Of a stretch of 34,707 nucleotides of DNA, positions 16,041-23,705 are shown one piece after another. Made by a program: the position numbers and the translations under genes. A model generated the notes under the pieces. The model searched no databases, had not been told where the DNA came from, and saw only the letters and a program-made list of their open reading frames with translations. Source of the DNA: a virus. The stretch covers positions 1-34,707 of IMG/VR virus record IMGVR_UViG_3300025781_000029, one strand, 5' to 3'. Each line of letters starts with the position of its first letter. Within the stretch, counting starts at the first letter, position 1.

Positions 16041-17270
16041 TTAGAAGTTGTAGTACTGGGTTAAGCCAAACAAGCCGGTCGCTGACTGGACATTGTAAGC
16101 CTGTGGGATCTGACGGAACACGTATTTGTTCGTGCCAGTGGAAGGCGTTAGATTGACACCCGACGCATTCGCGAGATCAATCGTGCCGCGGACATCGCCC
16201 GTTGTTGCGGACGGTGTAGTACGATCAGCAGGTAAGAACCCGTTTGCAGCAAATGCCGTGTTGGCACCCACGGTAACCTGCGAGGCACCAGAGTTAACAA
16301 CGATTTCTGCAGCAGTGTCCGAACGAACAGGAAGACCAACAATTGCGGTTGTACCAACGGAATAGGCATGGGTAGCATCGGCAGCGTTAAGAACAACGCT
16401 CTTGATGTACTTAAATGCTTTCTTTCCGTTAACGGCGTTACCTGCCGAAATCGTAATGTTTTCCGACATTGGATATCCGTAGACATCGTAGCCGTTAACA
16501 GTTGCGGTCGTAGCAGTAGCGCTTGCTGCAGCAGTAACGCTTACAGCGCGGCTAACCATGGCCATTGGGTTCCAAAGCCAAATAGATGGCGATTGGATGT
16601 TCGTCGGAATAGCGCACTGTTGCACGTTTGGATAAGCCAAAGTGACCGTACCAGACGTGAAAGTTACGTTCTGACTAAGCTGATAAGTACCAGTTTGTCC
16701 GTTACCAACCGTTGATGAAGTTCCCGTTGTCGTAATCTGAGAACCGATATAGACGCCAGAAGATGCACCAAGGGTTCCGCCCGTTACCGACGTAGATGAC
16801 GAGAGAAGAACCATACCCGGACCGATTGGCATGCCACTGTTTGCCGTAACCGTCAGAACGCCGTTCGTTGCCGAAGCGGTAACTGAAGCATAAGCATCAA
16901 GTGCAAGAACCGTATCCGTAACGCCTGTATCCGAACGCGTAAACGTGGACGAATAATAGACGCCAGTGGTCGCGGAGTTAGTCGAAACGAGCGTAAGAGT
17001 TGCACTCGTTGCGTTTGCAGAAGCCACAATGGCTGCCGCTGCGTTGGTGTATGGAACGCCAGTGAACGAAACAATGTCACTGAAGCCATACCATCCAAAA
17101 TCCTGCGCTGCCTGCGACTCACCCGGAAGGTAAGTAAATGGTTGGCGCGGATCAAGGATGCCGCCCCCCGCATAAAACAGCGAGGAGCCTAGATCTGGAT
17201 TGTAATCCGAAGGTTGCGTTGGGTTCTGCCCAAATACAATCAACGGACCGGAGAATGCGGTATCAGCCAT
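16041..17270 (-). CDS. beta-rich head-associated structural protein
   Basis: A 409-residue protein directly after the coat gene. The N-terminal 100 residues (MADTAFSGPLIVFGQNPTQP, then PRQPFTYLPGESQAAQDFGW) look like a capsid-binding anchor. Residues about 95-230 are Ser/Thr-rich repeats. The C-terminal half (VTAAASATATTATVNGYDVY, YPMSENITISAG, GKKAFKYIKSVVLN, IVGLPVRSDTAAE) is a recurring phage structural domain. It ends in YVFRQIPQAYN and GLFGLTQYYNF, a typical aromatic closing strand. The position suggests a head fibre or head-surface protein. It has a strong GGAGAAGG ribosome site and no catalytic motifs. Confidence 0.65.
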   Translation of the reverse strand: MADTAFSGPLIVFGQNPTQPSDYNPDLGSSLFYAGGGILDPRQPFTYLPGESQAAQDFGWYGFSDIVSFTGVPYTNAAAAIVASANATSATLTLVSTNSATTGVYYSSTFTRSDTGVTDTVLALDAYASVTASATNGVLTVTANSGMPIGPGMVLLSSSTSVTGGTLGASSGVYIGSQITTTGTSSTVGNGQTGTYQLSQNVTFTSGTVTLAYPNVQQCAIPTNIQSPSIWLWNPMAMVSRAVSVTAAASATATTATVNGYDVYGYPMSENITISAGNAVNGKKAFKYIKSVVLNAADATHAYSVGTTAIVGLPVRSDTAAEIVVNSGASQVTVGANTAFAANGFLPADRTTPSATTGDVRGTIDLANASGVNLTPSTGTNKYVFRQIPQAYNVQSATGLFGLTQYYNF

Positions 17271-17282
17271 GGTGCCTTCTCC

Positions 17283-18197
17283 TTACGAGGTTGGGAATGA
17301 ACCGTAAATCGAACGCCAGTTATAGTAACCGAACGAGTAACGCTCATAGCCCTTGACGAGCAAGTTGTCAGTGACGAAATCGACTTGCATGTCTGTTTCG
17401 AACTTAATGCGTTCCATATAGGCAAGACCATCAATGTTCGTGAGCAAGAACCATGCATAAGACGAGGTCAAGAAGTCGTTGACCATATAGCCTTCTGGCA
17501 AGCCGCCTGCAGTGGTCATGATCGCGTTGACATCGTTATCTGCAGTACCCGGACGCAATTCAGTCTTGAGAAGACGGATCGCAACTGGTTCTAACTGCGG
17601 AGGAACAATGAGTTTGCGGCCACGAGCGAAGACCTTCAAGTTAGCCTGATCGCGGAAGTTCGTGCGGATCGCAATCATTGCGTTCAACAAGGTGGCTTCG
17701 TTGAGGTCAACTTGGGTCGTTGGCGTATTGGCTACCGTGTTGCCGTCGATCGGATGCGAAGTGGAGCAAAGTGCAACACCGTCACCGCCAACTGCAGCAT
17801 TATAGGTCTGTGCCGTGTTCAAGATGTTCGCGCCGTAGATTTCCTTGGTCTGCTGGAAAGATTCAATCAGGCCGAGGTTCGAAGGCGTAAACTGGGTCTT
17901 GTAGAGGTTGTCGTCGATAGCTTTACGGGTGATTGCGTAGCCGAGTGCAATTTCCGTATGCTCTTGGTTAAACACAAAACGTTCACCAGCGCCCGAATCA
18001 AATGCAGTCTGACCACCTTCGGTCTTTAACTGGGCCAAACCGAGGTAACGCATTTCAGCGGTACGTTCGAGGGCCATCTTTGATTCATGCTTCGTGAAAA
18101 TCTTGTCGTACTGAGATGGGATCATCTCGTACTTGCCTTCTACGCCACGGAGACCGGGAAGGAGAAGGTCACGGATCTGTGAGAGATTAACAGCCAT
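17283..18197 (-). CDS. major capsid protein, HK97 fold (Mu gpT-like)
   Basis: A 304-residue protein forming the head shell. The N-terminal half (LSQIRDLLLPGLRGVEGKY, PSQYDKIFTKHESKMALERT) and the strand-helix pattern around FNQEHTEIALGYAITRKAID (P-domain/spine helix) are typical of gpT-like coat proteins. So is FQQTKEIYGANILNTAQTYN, then LCSTSHPIDG, KVFARGRKLIVPPQLEP and FETDMQVDFVTDNLLVKGYE. It is slightly shorter than many HK97-type coats and has no N-terminal delta domain, which fits a separate scaffold gene upstream. It has a GTAAGGAG ribosome site and lies 13 bases after the decoration gene; the pair begins a transcription unit after a terminator. Confidence 0.9.
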   Translation of the reverse strand: MAVNLSQIRDLLLPGLRGVEGKYEMIPSQYDKIFTKHESKMALERTAEMRYLGLAQLKTEGGQTAFDSGAGERFVFNQEHTEIALGYAITRKAIDDNLYKTQFTPSNLGLIESFQQTKEIYGANILNTAQTYNAAVGGDGVALCSTSHPIDGNTVANTPTTQVDLNEATLLNAMIAIRTNFRDQANLKVFARGRKLIVPPQLEPVAIRLLKTELRPGTADNDVNAIMTTAGGLPEGYMVNDFLTSSYAWFLLTNIDGLAYMERIKFETDMQVDFVTDNLLVKGYERYSFGYYNWRSIYGSFPTS

Positions 18198-18210
18198 GGA
18201 AGTCTACTCC

Positions 18211-18864
18211 TTACGAGATACCAGTGACAGCAGAGTTCGAACGCCAGACTTCGTTATTGAAGCCAACGATCAAGTTGCAGTACTGAGTGGTTTGATCTCC
18301 ACCGTTTCCGAGGGAAACAGCATAATCGACAACGATGAAGGGCGAGGTATTTGTGGTGGCCGTAGCGTTTACATAAGCCGTTGAACGGCCGCTAAGGTTG
18401 TTACCACCGTTGGCGTTACCAGACGTTGCACCCGTTGAAGAGTAAGCAAACGTGACAAGCTGACCTTGGATACCAGAAGTCTGCGAGGTAGCCGTACCCG
18501 TTACAGGGAAGCCAGAACCCGAAGTCTGGACAACAAAACGTGCGTTAGGATCGTCAATGACATATGCCTCAACGTCGCCCGTTGCACCCGAACCCGGCCA
18601 ATAGTTTGACCAGACAACGCGGTTGAGCGATGTGGAGAGATAACGGCAACCAACGAAGATACCAGCAAGCTGAACCGTACCACCTGCAGTTGCCTGCGTG
18701 ATGTAGCCGTTAGCGGTTGAGGTTACAGGCTGTACTGGGTCACCAGTGAAAATGGCGGTTGTATTACCAGCGGCAATACGACGAGCGGATTGTGCGAACG
18801 TTGGAGCTCCGCCTGCACCACCCTGATATTGTAAAAATCCGTAGGGCGCAAAAGTGTTCGCCAT
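18211..18864 (-). CDS. capsid decoration / cement protein
   Basis: A 217-residue Gly/Ala/Thr-rich protein immediately upstream of the coat gene. The opening MANTFAPYGFLQYQGGAGGA and the ...IAAGNTTAIFTGDPVQPVTS segment are typical of a phage head-protein family found next to coat genes, likewise AGIFVGCRYLSTSLNRVVWS and the closing VDYAVSLGNGGD region. It would bind the shell surface after expansion and stabilise it. The ribosome site AAAGGAG is strong, fitting a protein made in amounts similar to the coat. Assignment as decoration rather than another head protein is inferred from position and composition. Confidence 0.7.
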   Translation of the reverse strand: MANTFAPYGFLQYQGGAGGAPTFAQSARRIAAGNTTAIFTGDPVQPVTSTANGYITQATAGGTVQLAGIFVGCRYLSTSLNRVVWSNYWPGSGATGDVEAYVIDDPNARFVVQTSGSGFPVTGTATSQTSGIQGQLVTFAYSSTGATSGNANGGNNLSGRSTAYVNATATTNTSPFIVVDYAVSLGNGGDQTTQYCNLIVGFNNEVWRSNSAVTGIS

Positions 18865-18984
18865 GACGGGTTCTCCTTTCAGAGAGTTCCAATCATCGCG
18901 CGCCGGGGCGATTTAGAAACAGGTTAAAGATCAACCCTTCCACGCCGGGGGAAGAGGAAACATATTATTACAGAAAAAAAACCA

Positions 18985-19008
18985 AAAGAAAAGGGGGCCG
19001 AAGCCCCC
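18985..19008 (-). terminator. rho-independent terminator, GGGGGC stem with UUCG loop
   Basis: Minus strand GGGGGC, TTCG, GCCCCC followed by TTTTCTTTTGG and more T. It is three bases past the stop of the 182-residue gene and separates the terminase-scaffold unit from the decoration-coat unit. A new promoter is expected in the roughly 120 bases before the decoration gene, but none is convincing. Confidence 0.9.
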
Positions 19009-19011
19009 AAA

Positions 19012-19560
19012 TCAATCTGGTATTGGCATAGGCTCATAACTGCTCTTAATCTTTGGAGCAATTTGAGCGTCTTCGCGGCTAATAAGACCGCCTTTACCCT
19101 TTGGATCCAATTGGCCTTGCTTGATTTGGACCTGTTGACGGGCATTAAGATAGTCGCGGTGTTTGCGTTCTTCGGTAATTTCCAGAGGACGTTCGCACAG
19201 GACCATGCCTTCGCGTTCGATAGACCCCACATAGCCCTTGGGCATCATTTCAGGGTGTCTAAATGATTCGACAGGCTCCCAACCGCCAATAGTGATTCGG
19301 TTGTAGTGCGAGGGGTCTTCCCATCCCATAACCGACTTCATTTTCCACTCATAAGACCATCCATCCGGTGGGGTAGGGGTAGCAAATTTGTCTACGCCTT
19401 CGTCTAGATTGGCATTGTTATGCCCACGAAGTTCTGCCGCACGTCTTGCCGCCCGTTCACGGGGACTTTCTGATGCAACATCAGTACCTTCGCTTGTTTC
19501 TGGACGAGCCGTTGGCCGAATAGGGGGCCGTTCTTTTTTTTCTTCAGCGATATTTCTCAT
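19012..19560 (-). CDS. conserved phage hypothetical protein near scaffold
   Basis: A 182-residue hydrophilic protein. The N-terminal 50 residues are charged and apparently disordered (EEKKERPPIRPTARPETSEG, PRERAARRAAELRGH). A compact middle follows: TPPDGWSYEWKMKSVMGWED, YNRITIGGWEPVESFRHPEM, GYVGSIEREGMVLCERP. It ends in a helical segment (RKHRDYLNARQQVQIKQGQL) and a short tail. Proteins with GW.Y.WK and MVL..RP motifs recur just downstream of scaffold genes in podoviruses of uncultured bacteria. The function is unknown; a head-assembly factor is plausible. It is the last gene before the terminator at 18985-19008. Confidence 0.7.
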   Translation of the reverse strand: MRNIAEEKKERPPIRPTARPETSEGTDVASESPRERAARRAAELRGHNNANLDEGVDKFATPTPPDGWSYEWKMKSVMGWEDPSHYNRITIGGWEPVESFRHPEMMPKGYVGSIEREGMVLCERPLEITEERKHRDYLNARQQVQIKQGQLDPKGKGGLISREDAQIAPKIKSSYEPMPIPD

Positions 19561-19568
19561 GGTTGTTC

Positions 19569-20495
19569 CTAACCTGCTATTTTACCTTCACGGAGAAGGG
19601 CTTGTTTTGATAATGCGTATTCACGATCGGTCATGCCAAGGTCTCGGGCGGTTTCCCGCTCAATTGCTGTAAGCCTGACAACGTTGGAATTAGGGTTTGT
19701 GCTTCCAGAACTTCCAGAACGAGACACTGGGGCCGCTGGAGGTGCAGAACGCCGTTGGGTAGGGGAAGAAGCCTCGGACATGGCGTTTTGTTCCGGTTCA
19801 CGTAAACGGGCTGGCTGTATATCCAACTTGCGTTCAACATATTGGAAGTATTCAGGCGTATCAGCTTTGATACCGCGGCGTACGGCCGAGTTATGGGCAT
19901 CAATCATATCCGCTTTAAGCGTTTCGTCCTTGGCATATTCAGGATGCGCCCTAATCCACTCCGCTGATTCGCGGGTTAACTGTGATGCAAATGCTTCTAC
20001 GGGATCAGAAGGTGTATAAGCAGGACGAACAGGTATTCTTGCTGCTTGTTCTGCCTGTATTTTGCCCCTTACAAGGTCACGAAGATCCAACTCCGCCTTT
20101 GTCATCGTTAATTGAATGTCGGCAGCGGCATCATAATCACCAACAGACAAAGCATCACGAAGATTTTGCTTTAAAATGTCCGTATTTCGCTTAACCGTAT
20201 CAATTGCACTGTCAATTAAACGTAAATTGGTGTCATTAACATCGTTTTGAGCAACAGCAAACCGTTCCGTTGCTTCATTGGCACGACGTTCAGCAATTTC
20301 ACGAGCCTTGCGTTCTTCTTCAAGACGAGTTTTTAGTTCGTTTATACCATCTTCTACGGTTAATTCGTTTTTAGGACCGTTAAATGGTTCTTTTTCTGGC
20401 TCTTTTACCTCTACAACAATGATGTCGTCTTGTTTTTTCTCATTCTCAAGAGGTTCTAAATCCAGTTGGAGTTCTGGTTCATCATCTTTATTCAT
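19569..20495 (-). CDS. probable capsid scaffolding protein
   Basis: A 308-residue, strongly acidic and helical protein. Residues 1-50 are very acidic (DDEPELQLDLEPLENEKK). A long coiled-coil region follows (LKTRLEEERKAREIAERRAN, then AIDTVKRNTDILKQNLRDAL), then a helical domain (ESAEWIRAHPEYAKDE). A Pro/Ser-rich linker precedes a short C-terminal helix (TAIERETARDLGMTDREYAL). Acidic coiled coil followed by a short basic C-terminal hairpin is the usual design of phage scaffolds, which line the procapsid and leave before or during packaging. The start is ATG 20495 with AAGGA overlapping the GroES stop; a TTG at 20501 would add two residues. Confidence 0.75.
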   Translation of the reverse strand: MNKDDEPELQLDLEPLENEKKQDDIIVVEVKEPEKEPFNGPKNELTVEDGINELKTRLEEERKAREIAERRANEATERFAVAQNDVNDTNLRLIDSAIDTVKRNTDILKQNLRDALSVGDYDAAADIQLTMTKAELDLRDLVRGKIQAEQAARIPVRPAYTPSDPVEAFASQLTRESAEWIRAHPEYAKDETLKADMIDAHNSAVRRGIKADTPEYFQYVERKLDIQPARLREPEQNAMSEASSPTQRRSAPPAAPVSRSGSSGSTNPNSNVVRLTAIERETARDLGMTDREYALSKQALLREGKIAG

Positions 20496-20504
20496 GGTCA
20501 ATCC

Positions 20505-20897
20505 TTACCAAACATAATCCGGCGACTGAATACGCGCACGAATTGTATAATCTTCCAAAATACGGCACGGAGCACCGTTTACTGCTAACGCCCAACCATC
20601 GGATGGACGGAAAACAACCCAATCGCCTTCTTTGATAGATACATCCTTAAACCATTCGCCTTTTTCATCTTTAAAAGCGACAGGACCAACCTTTAATACC
20701 AAGCCAACTTTGCCTTGATACTTGTCTTCATCAACGGTTTTGTCGGTGAGAATGATGCCGGATTTGGTTTTGGTTGGACGGATATAGATACCAACAAGGA
20801 TTTGGTTGTTAAAAAGTTGAAAGTCTTTGAGATCACCAATTGCTTCTTTAATTTCAACTGATGGGTCTACTGTGTGTTCCATCTTCATAGGAGGCAT
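20505..20897 (-). CDS. phage-encoded GroES-like co-chaperonin
   Basis: A 130-residue protein with a Cpn10 fold signature. The first strand (NNQILVGIYIRP) precedes a mobile-loop equivalent (TKTKSGIILTDKTVDEDKY) in which the tripeptide IIL stands at the place of the IVL that inserts into GroEL. Strands typical of the barrel follow (GKVGLVLKVGP, KEGDWVVFRPSDGWALAVNG), ending CRILEDYTIRARI like the GroES closing strand. Like T4 gp31, such proteins replace or supplement host GroES so that large phage coat proteins fold in host GroEL. It lies directly upstream of the scaffold gene, whose ribosome site overlaps its stop. Length exceeds the roughly 95 residues of bacterial GroES, with an extra N-terminal 28 and a short C-terminal tail. 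Confidence 0.88.
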   Translation of the reverse strand: MPPMKMEHTVDPSVEIKEAIGDLKDFQLFNNQILVGIYIRPTKTKSGIILTDKTVDEDKYQGKVGLVLKVGPVAFKDEKGEWFKDVSIKEGDWVVFRPSDGWALAVNGAPCRILEDYTIRARIQSPDYVW

Positions 20898-20908
20898 TTA
20901 TTTATTCC

Positions 20909-21109
20909 TTAACGCATTTTGCTTAAAATGTTGTTGGCTTCGTCCATAAATTCAAGGGCTAGGGCTAAACCCTGCACCATGCCAACTGCTTTTTTATACT
21001 CGTCGTATGAATTAGCAGAACCACCCGCAAGGTTGTCCCGTGCCGTTTGATAGGCTTCAGATATTAGTTTTTTCAGTTCTTTTTCAAACTGGTCTTTACT
21101 CGTTAACAT
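20909..21109 (-). CDS. small helical hypothetical protein
   Basis: A 66-residue, apparently all-helical protein (MLTSKDQFEKELKKLISEAY, then YDEYKKAVGMVQGLALALEF and DEANNILSKMR). I do not recognise a family by name; small helical proteins of this style lie near portal or scaffold genes in many podophages. Its ribosome site, GAGGGG seven bases before the ATG, is inside one arm of a perfect 10-base inverted repeat (21115-21124 with 21157-21166), suggesting control of its translation. It is separated from the upstream giant gene by 114 bases, the largest gap in this head-gene block. Confidence 0.7.
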   Translation of the reverse strand: MLTSKDQFEKELKKLISEAYQTARDNLAGGSANSYDEYKKAVGMVQGLALALEFMDEANNILSKMR

Positions 21110-21114
21110 TCCAG

Positions 21115-21166
21115 ACCCCTCTGGTTAGTACCCCTCTTGAATGGCTGGACCGGACGCCAGAGGGGT
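21115..21166 (-). promoter_or_regulatory. possible RNA hairpin masking the ribosome site of the 66-residue gene
   Basis: On the minus strand the leader reads ACCCCTCTGG (21166-21157), then AGAGGGGT (21137-21130), then CCAGAGGGGT (21124-21115), followed by CTGGA and the ATG. The first arm can pair perfectly over 10 bases with the last, which contains the GAGGGG ribosome site, or over 8 bases with the middle copy. Two competing partners for one arm is the design of a translational switch. No ligand or binding protein is evident. A second weaker stem (CTCTCAT/ATGGGAG with one G-U on the plus strand) lies at 21185-21201. Confidence 0.45.
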
Positions 21167-21223
21167 TAAAAGCGCCCGGCCCTCCTCTCATCGGATGGGA
21201 GACACACCCGAGAAAAGTATTAT

Positions 21224-23689
21224 TTAACGAGATTCATAGTAGGCCCTTCGTTCACTATCCGACATCATGTCCAAAGTATTTTTTTGTGTCCTTGGCATAG
21301 GACTATATTTTGGTGGAGTATAATTGTCATATCGACGTTGCCAACCAGCGTGTTCTTCCGTTCCGGGCGGATGCGGATTTGGTGTTTTTTGAGATGTACC
21401 CATATCCCTTGCAGCGGCAATTTGAGGATAATCTCGAATCATTTTATCATGCTGTTCATAAAATTCTTTTAAACGACCACCAGAATTACGACCTCTTGGT
21501 GTTTCGAGACCGTAGGCTTCTATTTTTTCCAATCGAGCATTGGCACCACCTGAACCCGTATCAATTGGATAGGCGCGGCCACCTGTCTTGCGGCCCATAG
21601 GCAAAGGCATTTGAGGCATAGCCGGACGAGAACCGCCCATCTGTGGCATCTGAGAACCGCCCATAAAAGGCGCTCCCGGCTGCATACCGCCTATTGGACG
21701 AGGCATTTGGGGCATGCTACCTTGTTGTGGATATCCCGACATACCACCTATTGGACGAGGCATTTGGGGCATCTGAGGCATTCCGCCTTGTTGTGGATAT
21801 CCTGACATACCGCCAATTGGACGAGGCATTTGGGGCATTCCGCCCATAGTCTGCGAACCACCTGCAAAATTTCCGCCAAACGCTTTAGCAATACGCCCAC
21901 CCTTTTTAAATGCGCCGGGCATTCCGCCTTGCGGAGGCATACCCTGTGGAGGCATACCTTGTGGAGGCATACCCTGTGGCATTGGTGGTTGTTGTTGAGG
22001 AATACGAGGCGACGCAGAAGCATTAGGAAGCGGAGCACCACCCATCATGCCAGTAGGCTGCTGACCTTTACCTGCAGCAATAATGATGTTGACGTTGGTT
22101 TTACCCTTGGTTTTTCCGCCCGCTGCATGAGCCATACGGCCACCCGGAACTACACCCGGTACTTTTTCCTTAGAATTACCGTCAAACACACCACCGCCGG
22201 AATACTTGCCCATGCGGCCACCCATGCACTTTTTGCAAGAGCAATCCTCATGATGCATCGCTTTTCCACCATCGGCGCGGCGGCTAAATGGCTTGTCAAA
22301 GTAATTTAAGTCGGGACCAGACATATCACCACGAGCCATAGCGGCTTCGCGTCTCGGATCCATTTTACCTTGGGCCTGCAACCGACGTTGGGCGGCTAAT
22401 TGTTGTCCAGCCCGTGTTCCTGCATCCTCTGCCTTTTTAATCAACTCTTGCAAAGGAGTTAATTTTGTTGGGCCGCCATCTGCCTTAAACGCTTTAGGCT
22501 TAAGGATCTTGTGCATCAATTCTTTATCCTGTGCCTCGTCTGAATGGCTTGCTTTACCACCATGCTTGCGGCCAGTTTTTTGTTTTGTTTCTTTTGAGAA
22601 CGCCAAGAAGTCAGGTTGTTTACCACCACGCTTCATCAATTCCGTCATGGTTTTGATGTCGGCTTTTGTACCCATTAATTTGTTCATGCCGGGTTCAGAA
22701 GCCATGTGCTCGCCATGCTCGCCATATTCTGACGGGTGATACATGCCCTGTGGATACATTGACTTGCGTACGTTCTTCATCATGGCTTTTTGAACTTCGC
22801 CACCCGACGCGTGATGCATGCCACGTAAAGTTTCAGCAAGATGTGCCTTCTTGGCAAGTTTGCCACCCTTTTCTTCGGCTGCATGCAGCTTTTTCATAGG
22901 GATTTTCTTGCCTTCAGGAACCTTTAACGCCTTATGGAGCGAGCCGGGATGCTTAATAGCGTCCTGTATCCACTTGACCTTGTGGCCATCGGTTTTACCG
23001 CCGTGTTTACGGGCCATAGGATAATCAGGAGACTGCCGTGGGTTACGTGAAAGCATTTCAGTAATTTGAGCAGCACCCTCGCTATAATCTGGGCCAGTAT
23101 AGTAACGATCTACTGACACATTAGGATTATAGTCTTGTTCAATACCCGTTGGTTTGAATGGCTTTGGCGCTTCCTTTTTTTCAATTGGCAAATATGAAAG
23201 GTCCGTACCGCCTTTGGCTTTATGAGCACGGCCACCCTTTTTCATCATGCCAGCGGCTTTGCCCATCATCTCGTTTTGTTGACCCACTGGGTTCATGCCA
23301 ATAGGACCGCCACCTAGTTTTTGTGCCTTGCCACCCTTTTTAAACGCACCTTCGTGCTTTACGCCTTCGCGCATATCATTAGCCATCCGCACGTCACGGT
23401 TAATCAAATCATCAACCCATGGTGCCTTGTGCTCTGCCTTACCACCGCTCTTACGAGGTTTACGATCGGCACGGAACTCTGCCTTTTTGCCTTCTGCTTT
23501 CCCAACGACCTTGCCGCCCTTCTTATAAAGACGCTTTACAAGGGGACGAGCGCCCGTTTTCTTGTCAGCTTCTAACAGGGGGGCGGGTGACCATGAAGAC
23601 GAATCAACCTTTTCGCTAGGATCCGCGGATGTGAGGCGCTTGGCTTTAGCCCTCATTGCATTCCGCGCAGTTTTGGCGGCTTCAGACAT
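21224..23689 (-). CDS. giant KKGG-motif, Met/Pro-rich protein of unknown function
   Basis: An 821-residue, strongly basic, low-complexity protein. It carries about a dozen short [KR]xGG[KR] motifs spaced through the chain (YKKGGKVVGK, FKKGGKAQKLGGG, MKKGGRAHKAKGG, RKHGGKASHS, FKKGGRIAKAFGG, GRNSGGRLKEF). Near residue 490 there is a His/Cys cluster (HHEDCSCKKCMGG) able to bind a metal. Residues about 575-675 are Met/Pro/Gln/Gly repeats (GMPPQ units; MPQMPRPIGGMSGYPQQG). The C-terminus is more ordinary (DKMIRDYPQIAAARDMGTSQ). No catalytic domain is seen. The start is ATG 23689 with GGAG; a TTG four codons earlier is less likely. It lies between the other giant and the 66-residue gene in the head block, so an internal virion or DNA-binding role is inferred only. 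Confidence 0.72.
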   Translation of the reverse strand: MSEAAKTARNAMRAKAKRLTSADPSEKVDSSSWSPAPLLEADKKTGARPLVKRLYKKGGKVVGKAEGKKAEFRADRKPRKSGGKAEHKAPWVDDLINRDVRMANDMREGVKHEGAFKKGGKAQKLGGGPIGMNPVGQQNEMMGKAAGMMKKGGRAHKAKGGTDLSYLPIEKKEAPKPFKPTGIEQDYNPNVSVDRYYTGPDYSEGAAQITEMLSRNPRQSPDYPMARKHGGKTDGHKVKWIQDAIKHPGSLHKALKVPEGKKIPMKKLHAAEEKGGKLAKKAHLAETLRGMHHASGGEVQKAMMKNVRKSMYPQGMYHPSEYGEHGEHMASEPGMNKLMGTKADIKTMTELMKRGGKQPDFLAFSKETKQKTGRKHGGKASHSDEAQDKELMHKILKPKAFKADGGPTKLTPLQELIKKAEDAGTRAGQQLAAQRRLQAQGKMDPRREAAMARGDMSGPDLNYFDKPFSRRADGGKAMHHEDCSCKKCMGGRMGKYSGGGVFDGNSKEKVPGVVPGGRMAHAAGGKTKGKTNVNIIIAAGKGQQPTGMMGGAPLPNASASPRIPQQQPPMPQGMPPQGMPPQGMPPQGGMPGAFKKGGRIAKAFGGNFAGGSQTMGGMPQMPRPIGGMSGYPQQGGMPQMPQMPRPIGGMSGYPQQGSMPQMPRPIGGMQPGAPFMGGSQMPQMGGSRPAMPQMPLPMGRKTGGRAYPIDTGSGGANARLEKIEAYGLETPRGRNSGGRLKEFYEQHDKMIRDYPQIAAARDMGTSQKTPNPHPPGTEEHAGWQRRYDNYTPPKYSPMPRTQKNTLDMMSDSERRAYYESR
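21688..21838 (-). repeat. in-frame tandem repeats in KKGG giant (MPRPIGG unit)
   Basis: Three near-identical 25-base copies of a segment encoding MPRPIGG (plus-strand core TTGGACGAGGCATTTGGGGC) lie at 21691-21715, 21748-21772 and 21814-21838, spaced 57 and 66 bases apart. The longer spacing contains nine extra bases encoding MPQ. The DNA-level identity points to recent in-frame expansion, likely by slippage or unequal recombination. Confidence 0.85.
21927..21980 (-). repeat. 15-base tandem repeats encoding GMPPQ
   Basis: Plus-strand units CCTTGCGGAGGCATA, CCCTGTGGAGGCATA and CCTTGTGGAGGCATA follow each other directly, then a partial fourth. On the coding strand they encode repeated GMPPQ. 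The unit length is a multiple of three, so copy-number change would keep the frame. Confidence 0.85.
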
Positions 23690-23705
23690 ATGATTCTCCA
23701 AGGAG

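Noticed and set aside
15635-16156. Plus-strand frame of 173 codons opposite the His-rich gene
   Set aside because: It is an antisense shadow of the His/Lys-rich codons; its Cys/His/Thr-rich translation looks like reverse-complement composition bias.
18865-18984. Promoter before the decoration gene
   Set aside because: One is expected after the terminator, and TTGATC and TAATAAT elements occur, but no pair has acceptable spacing.
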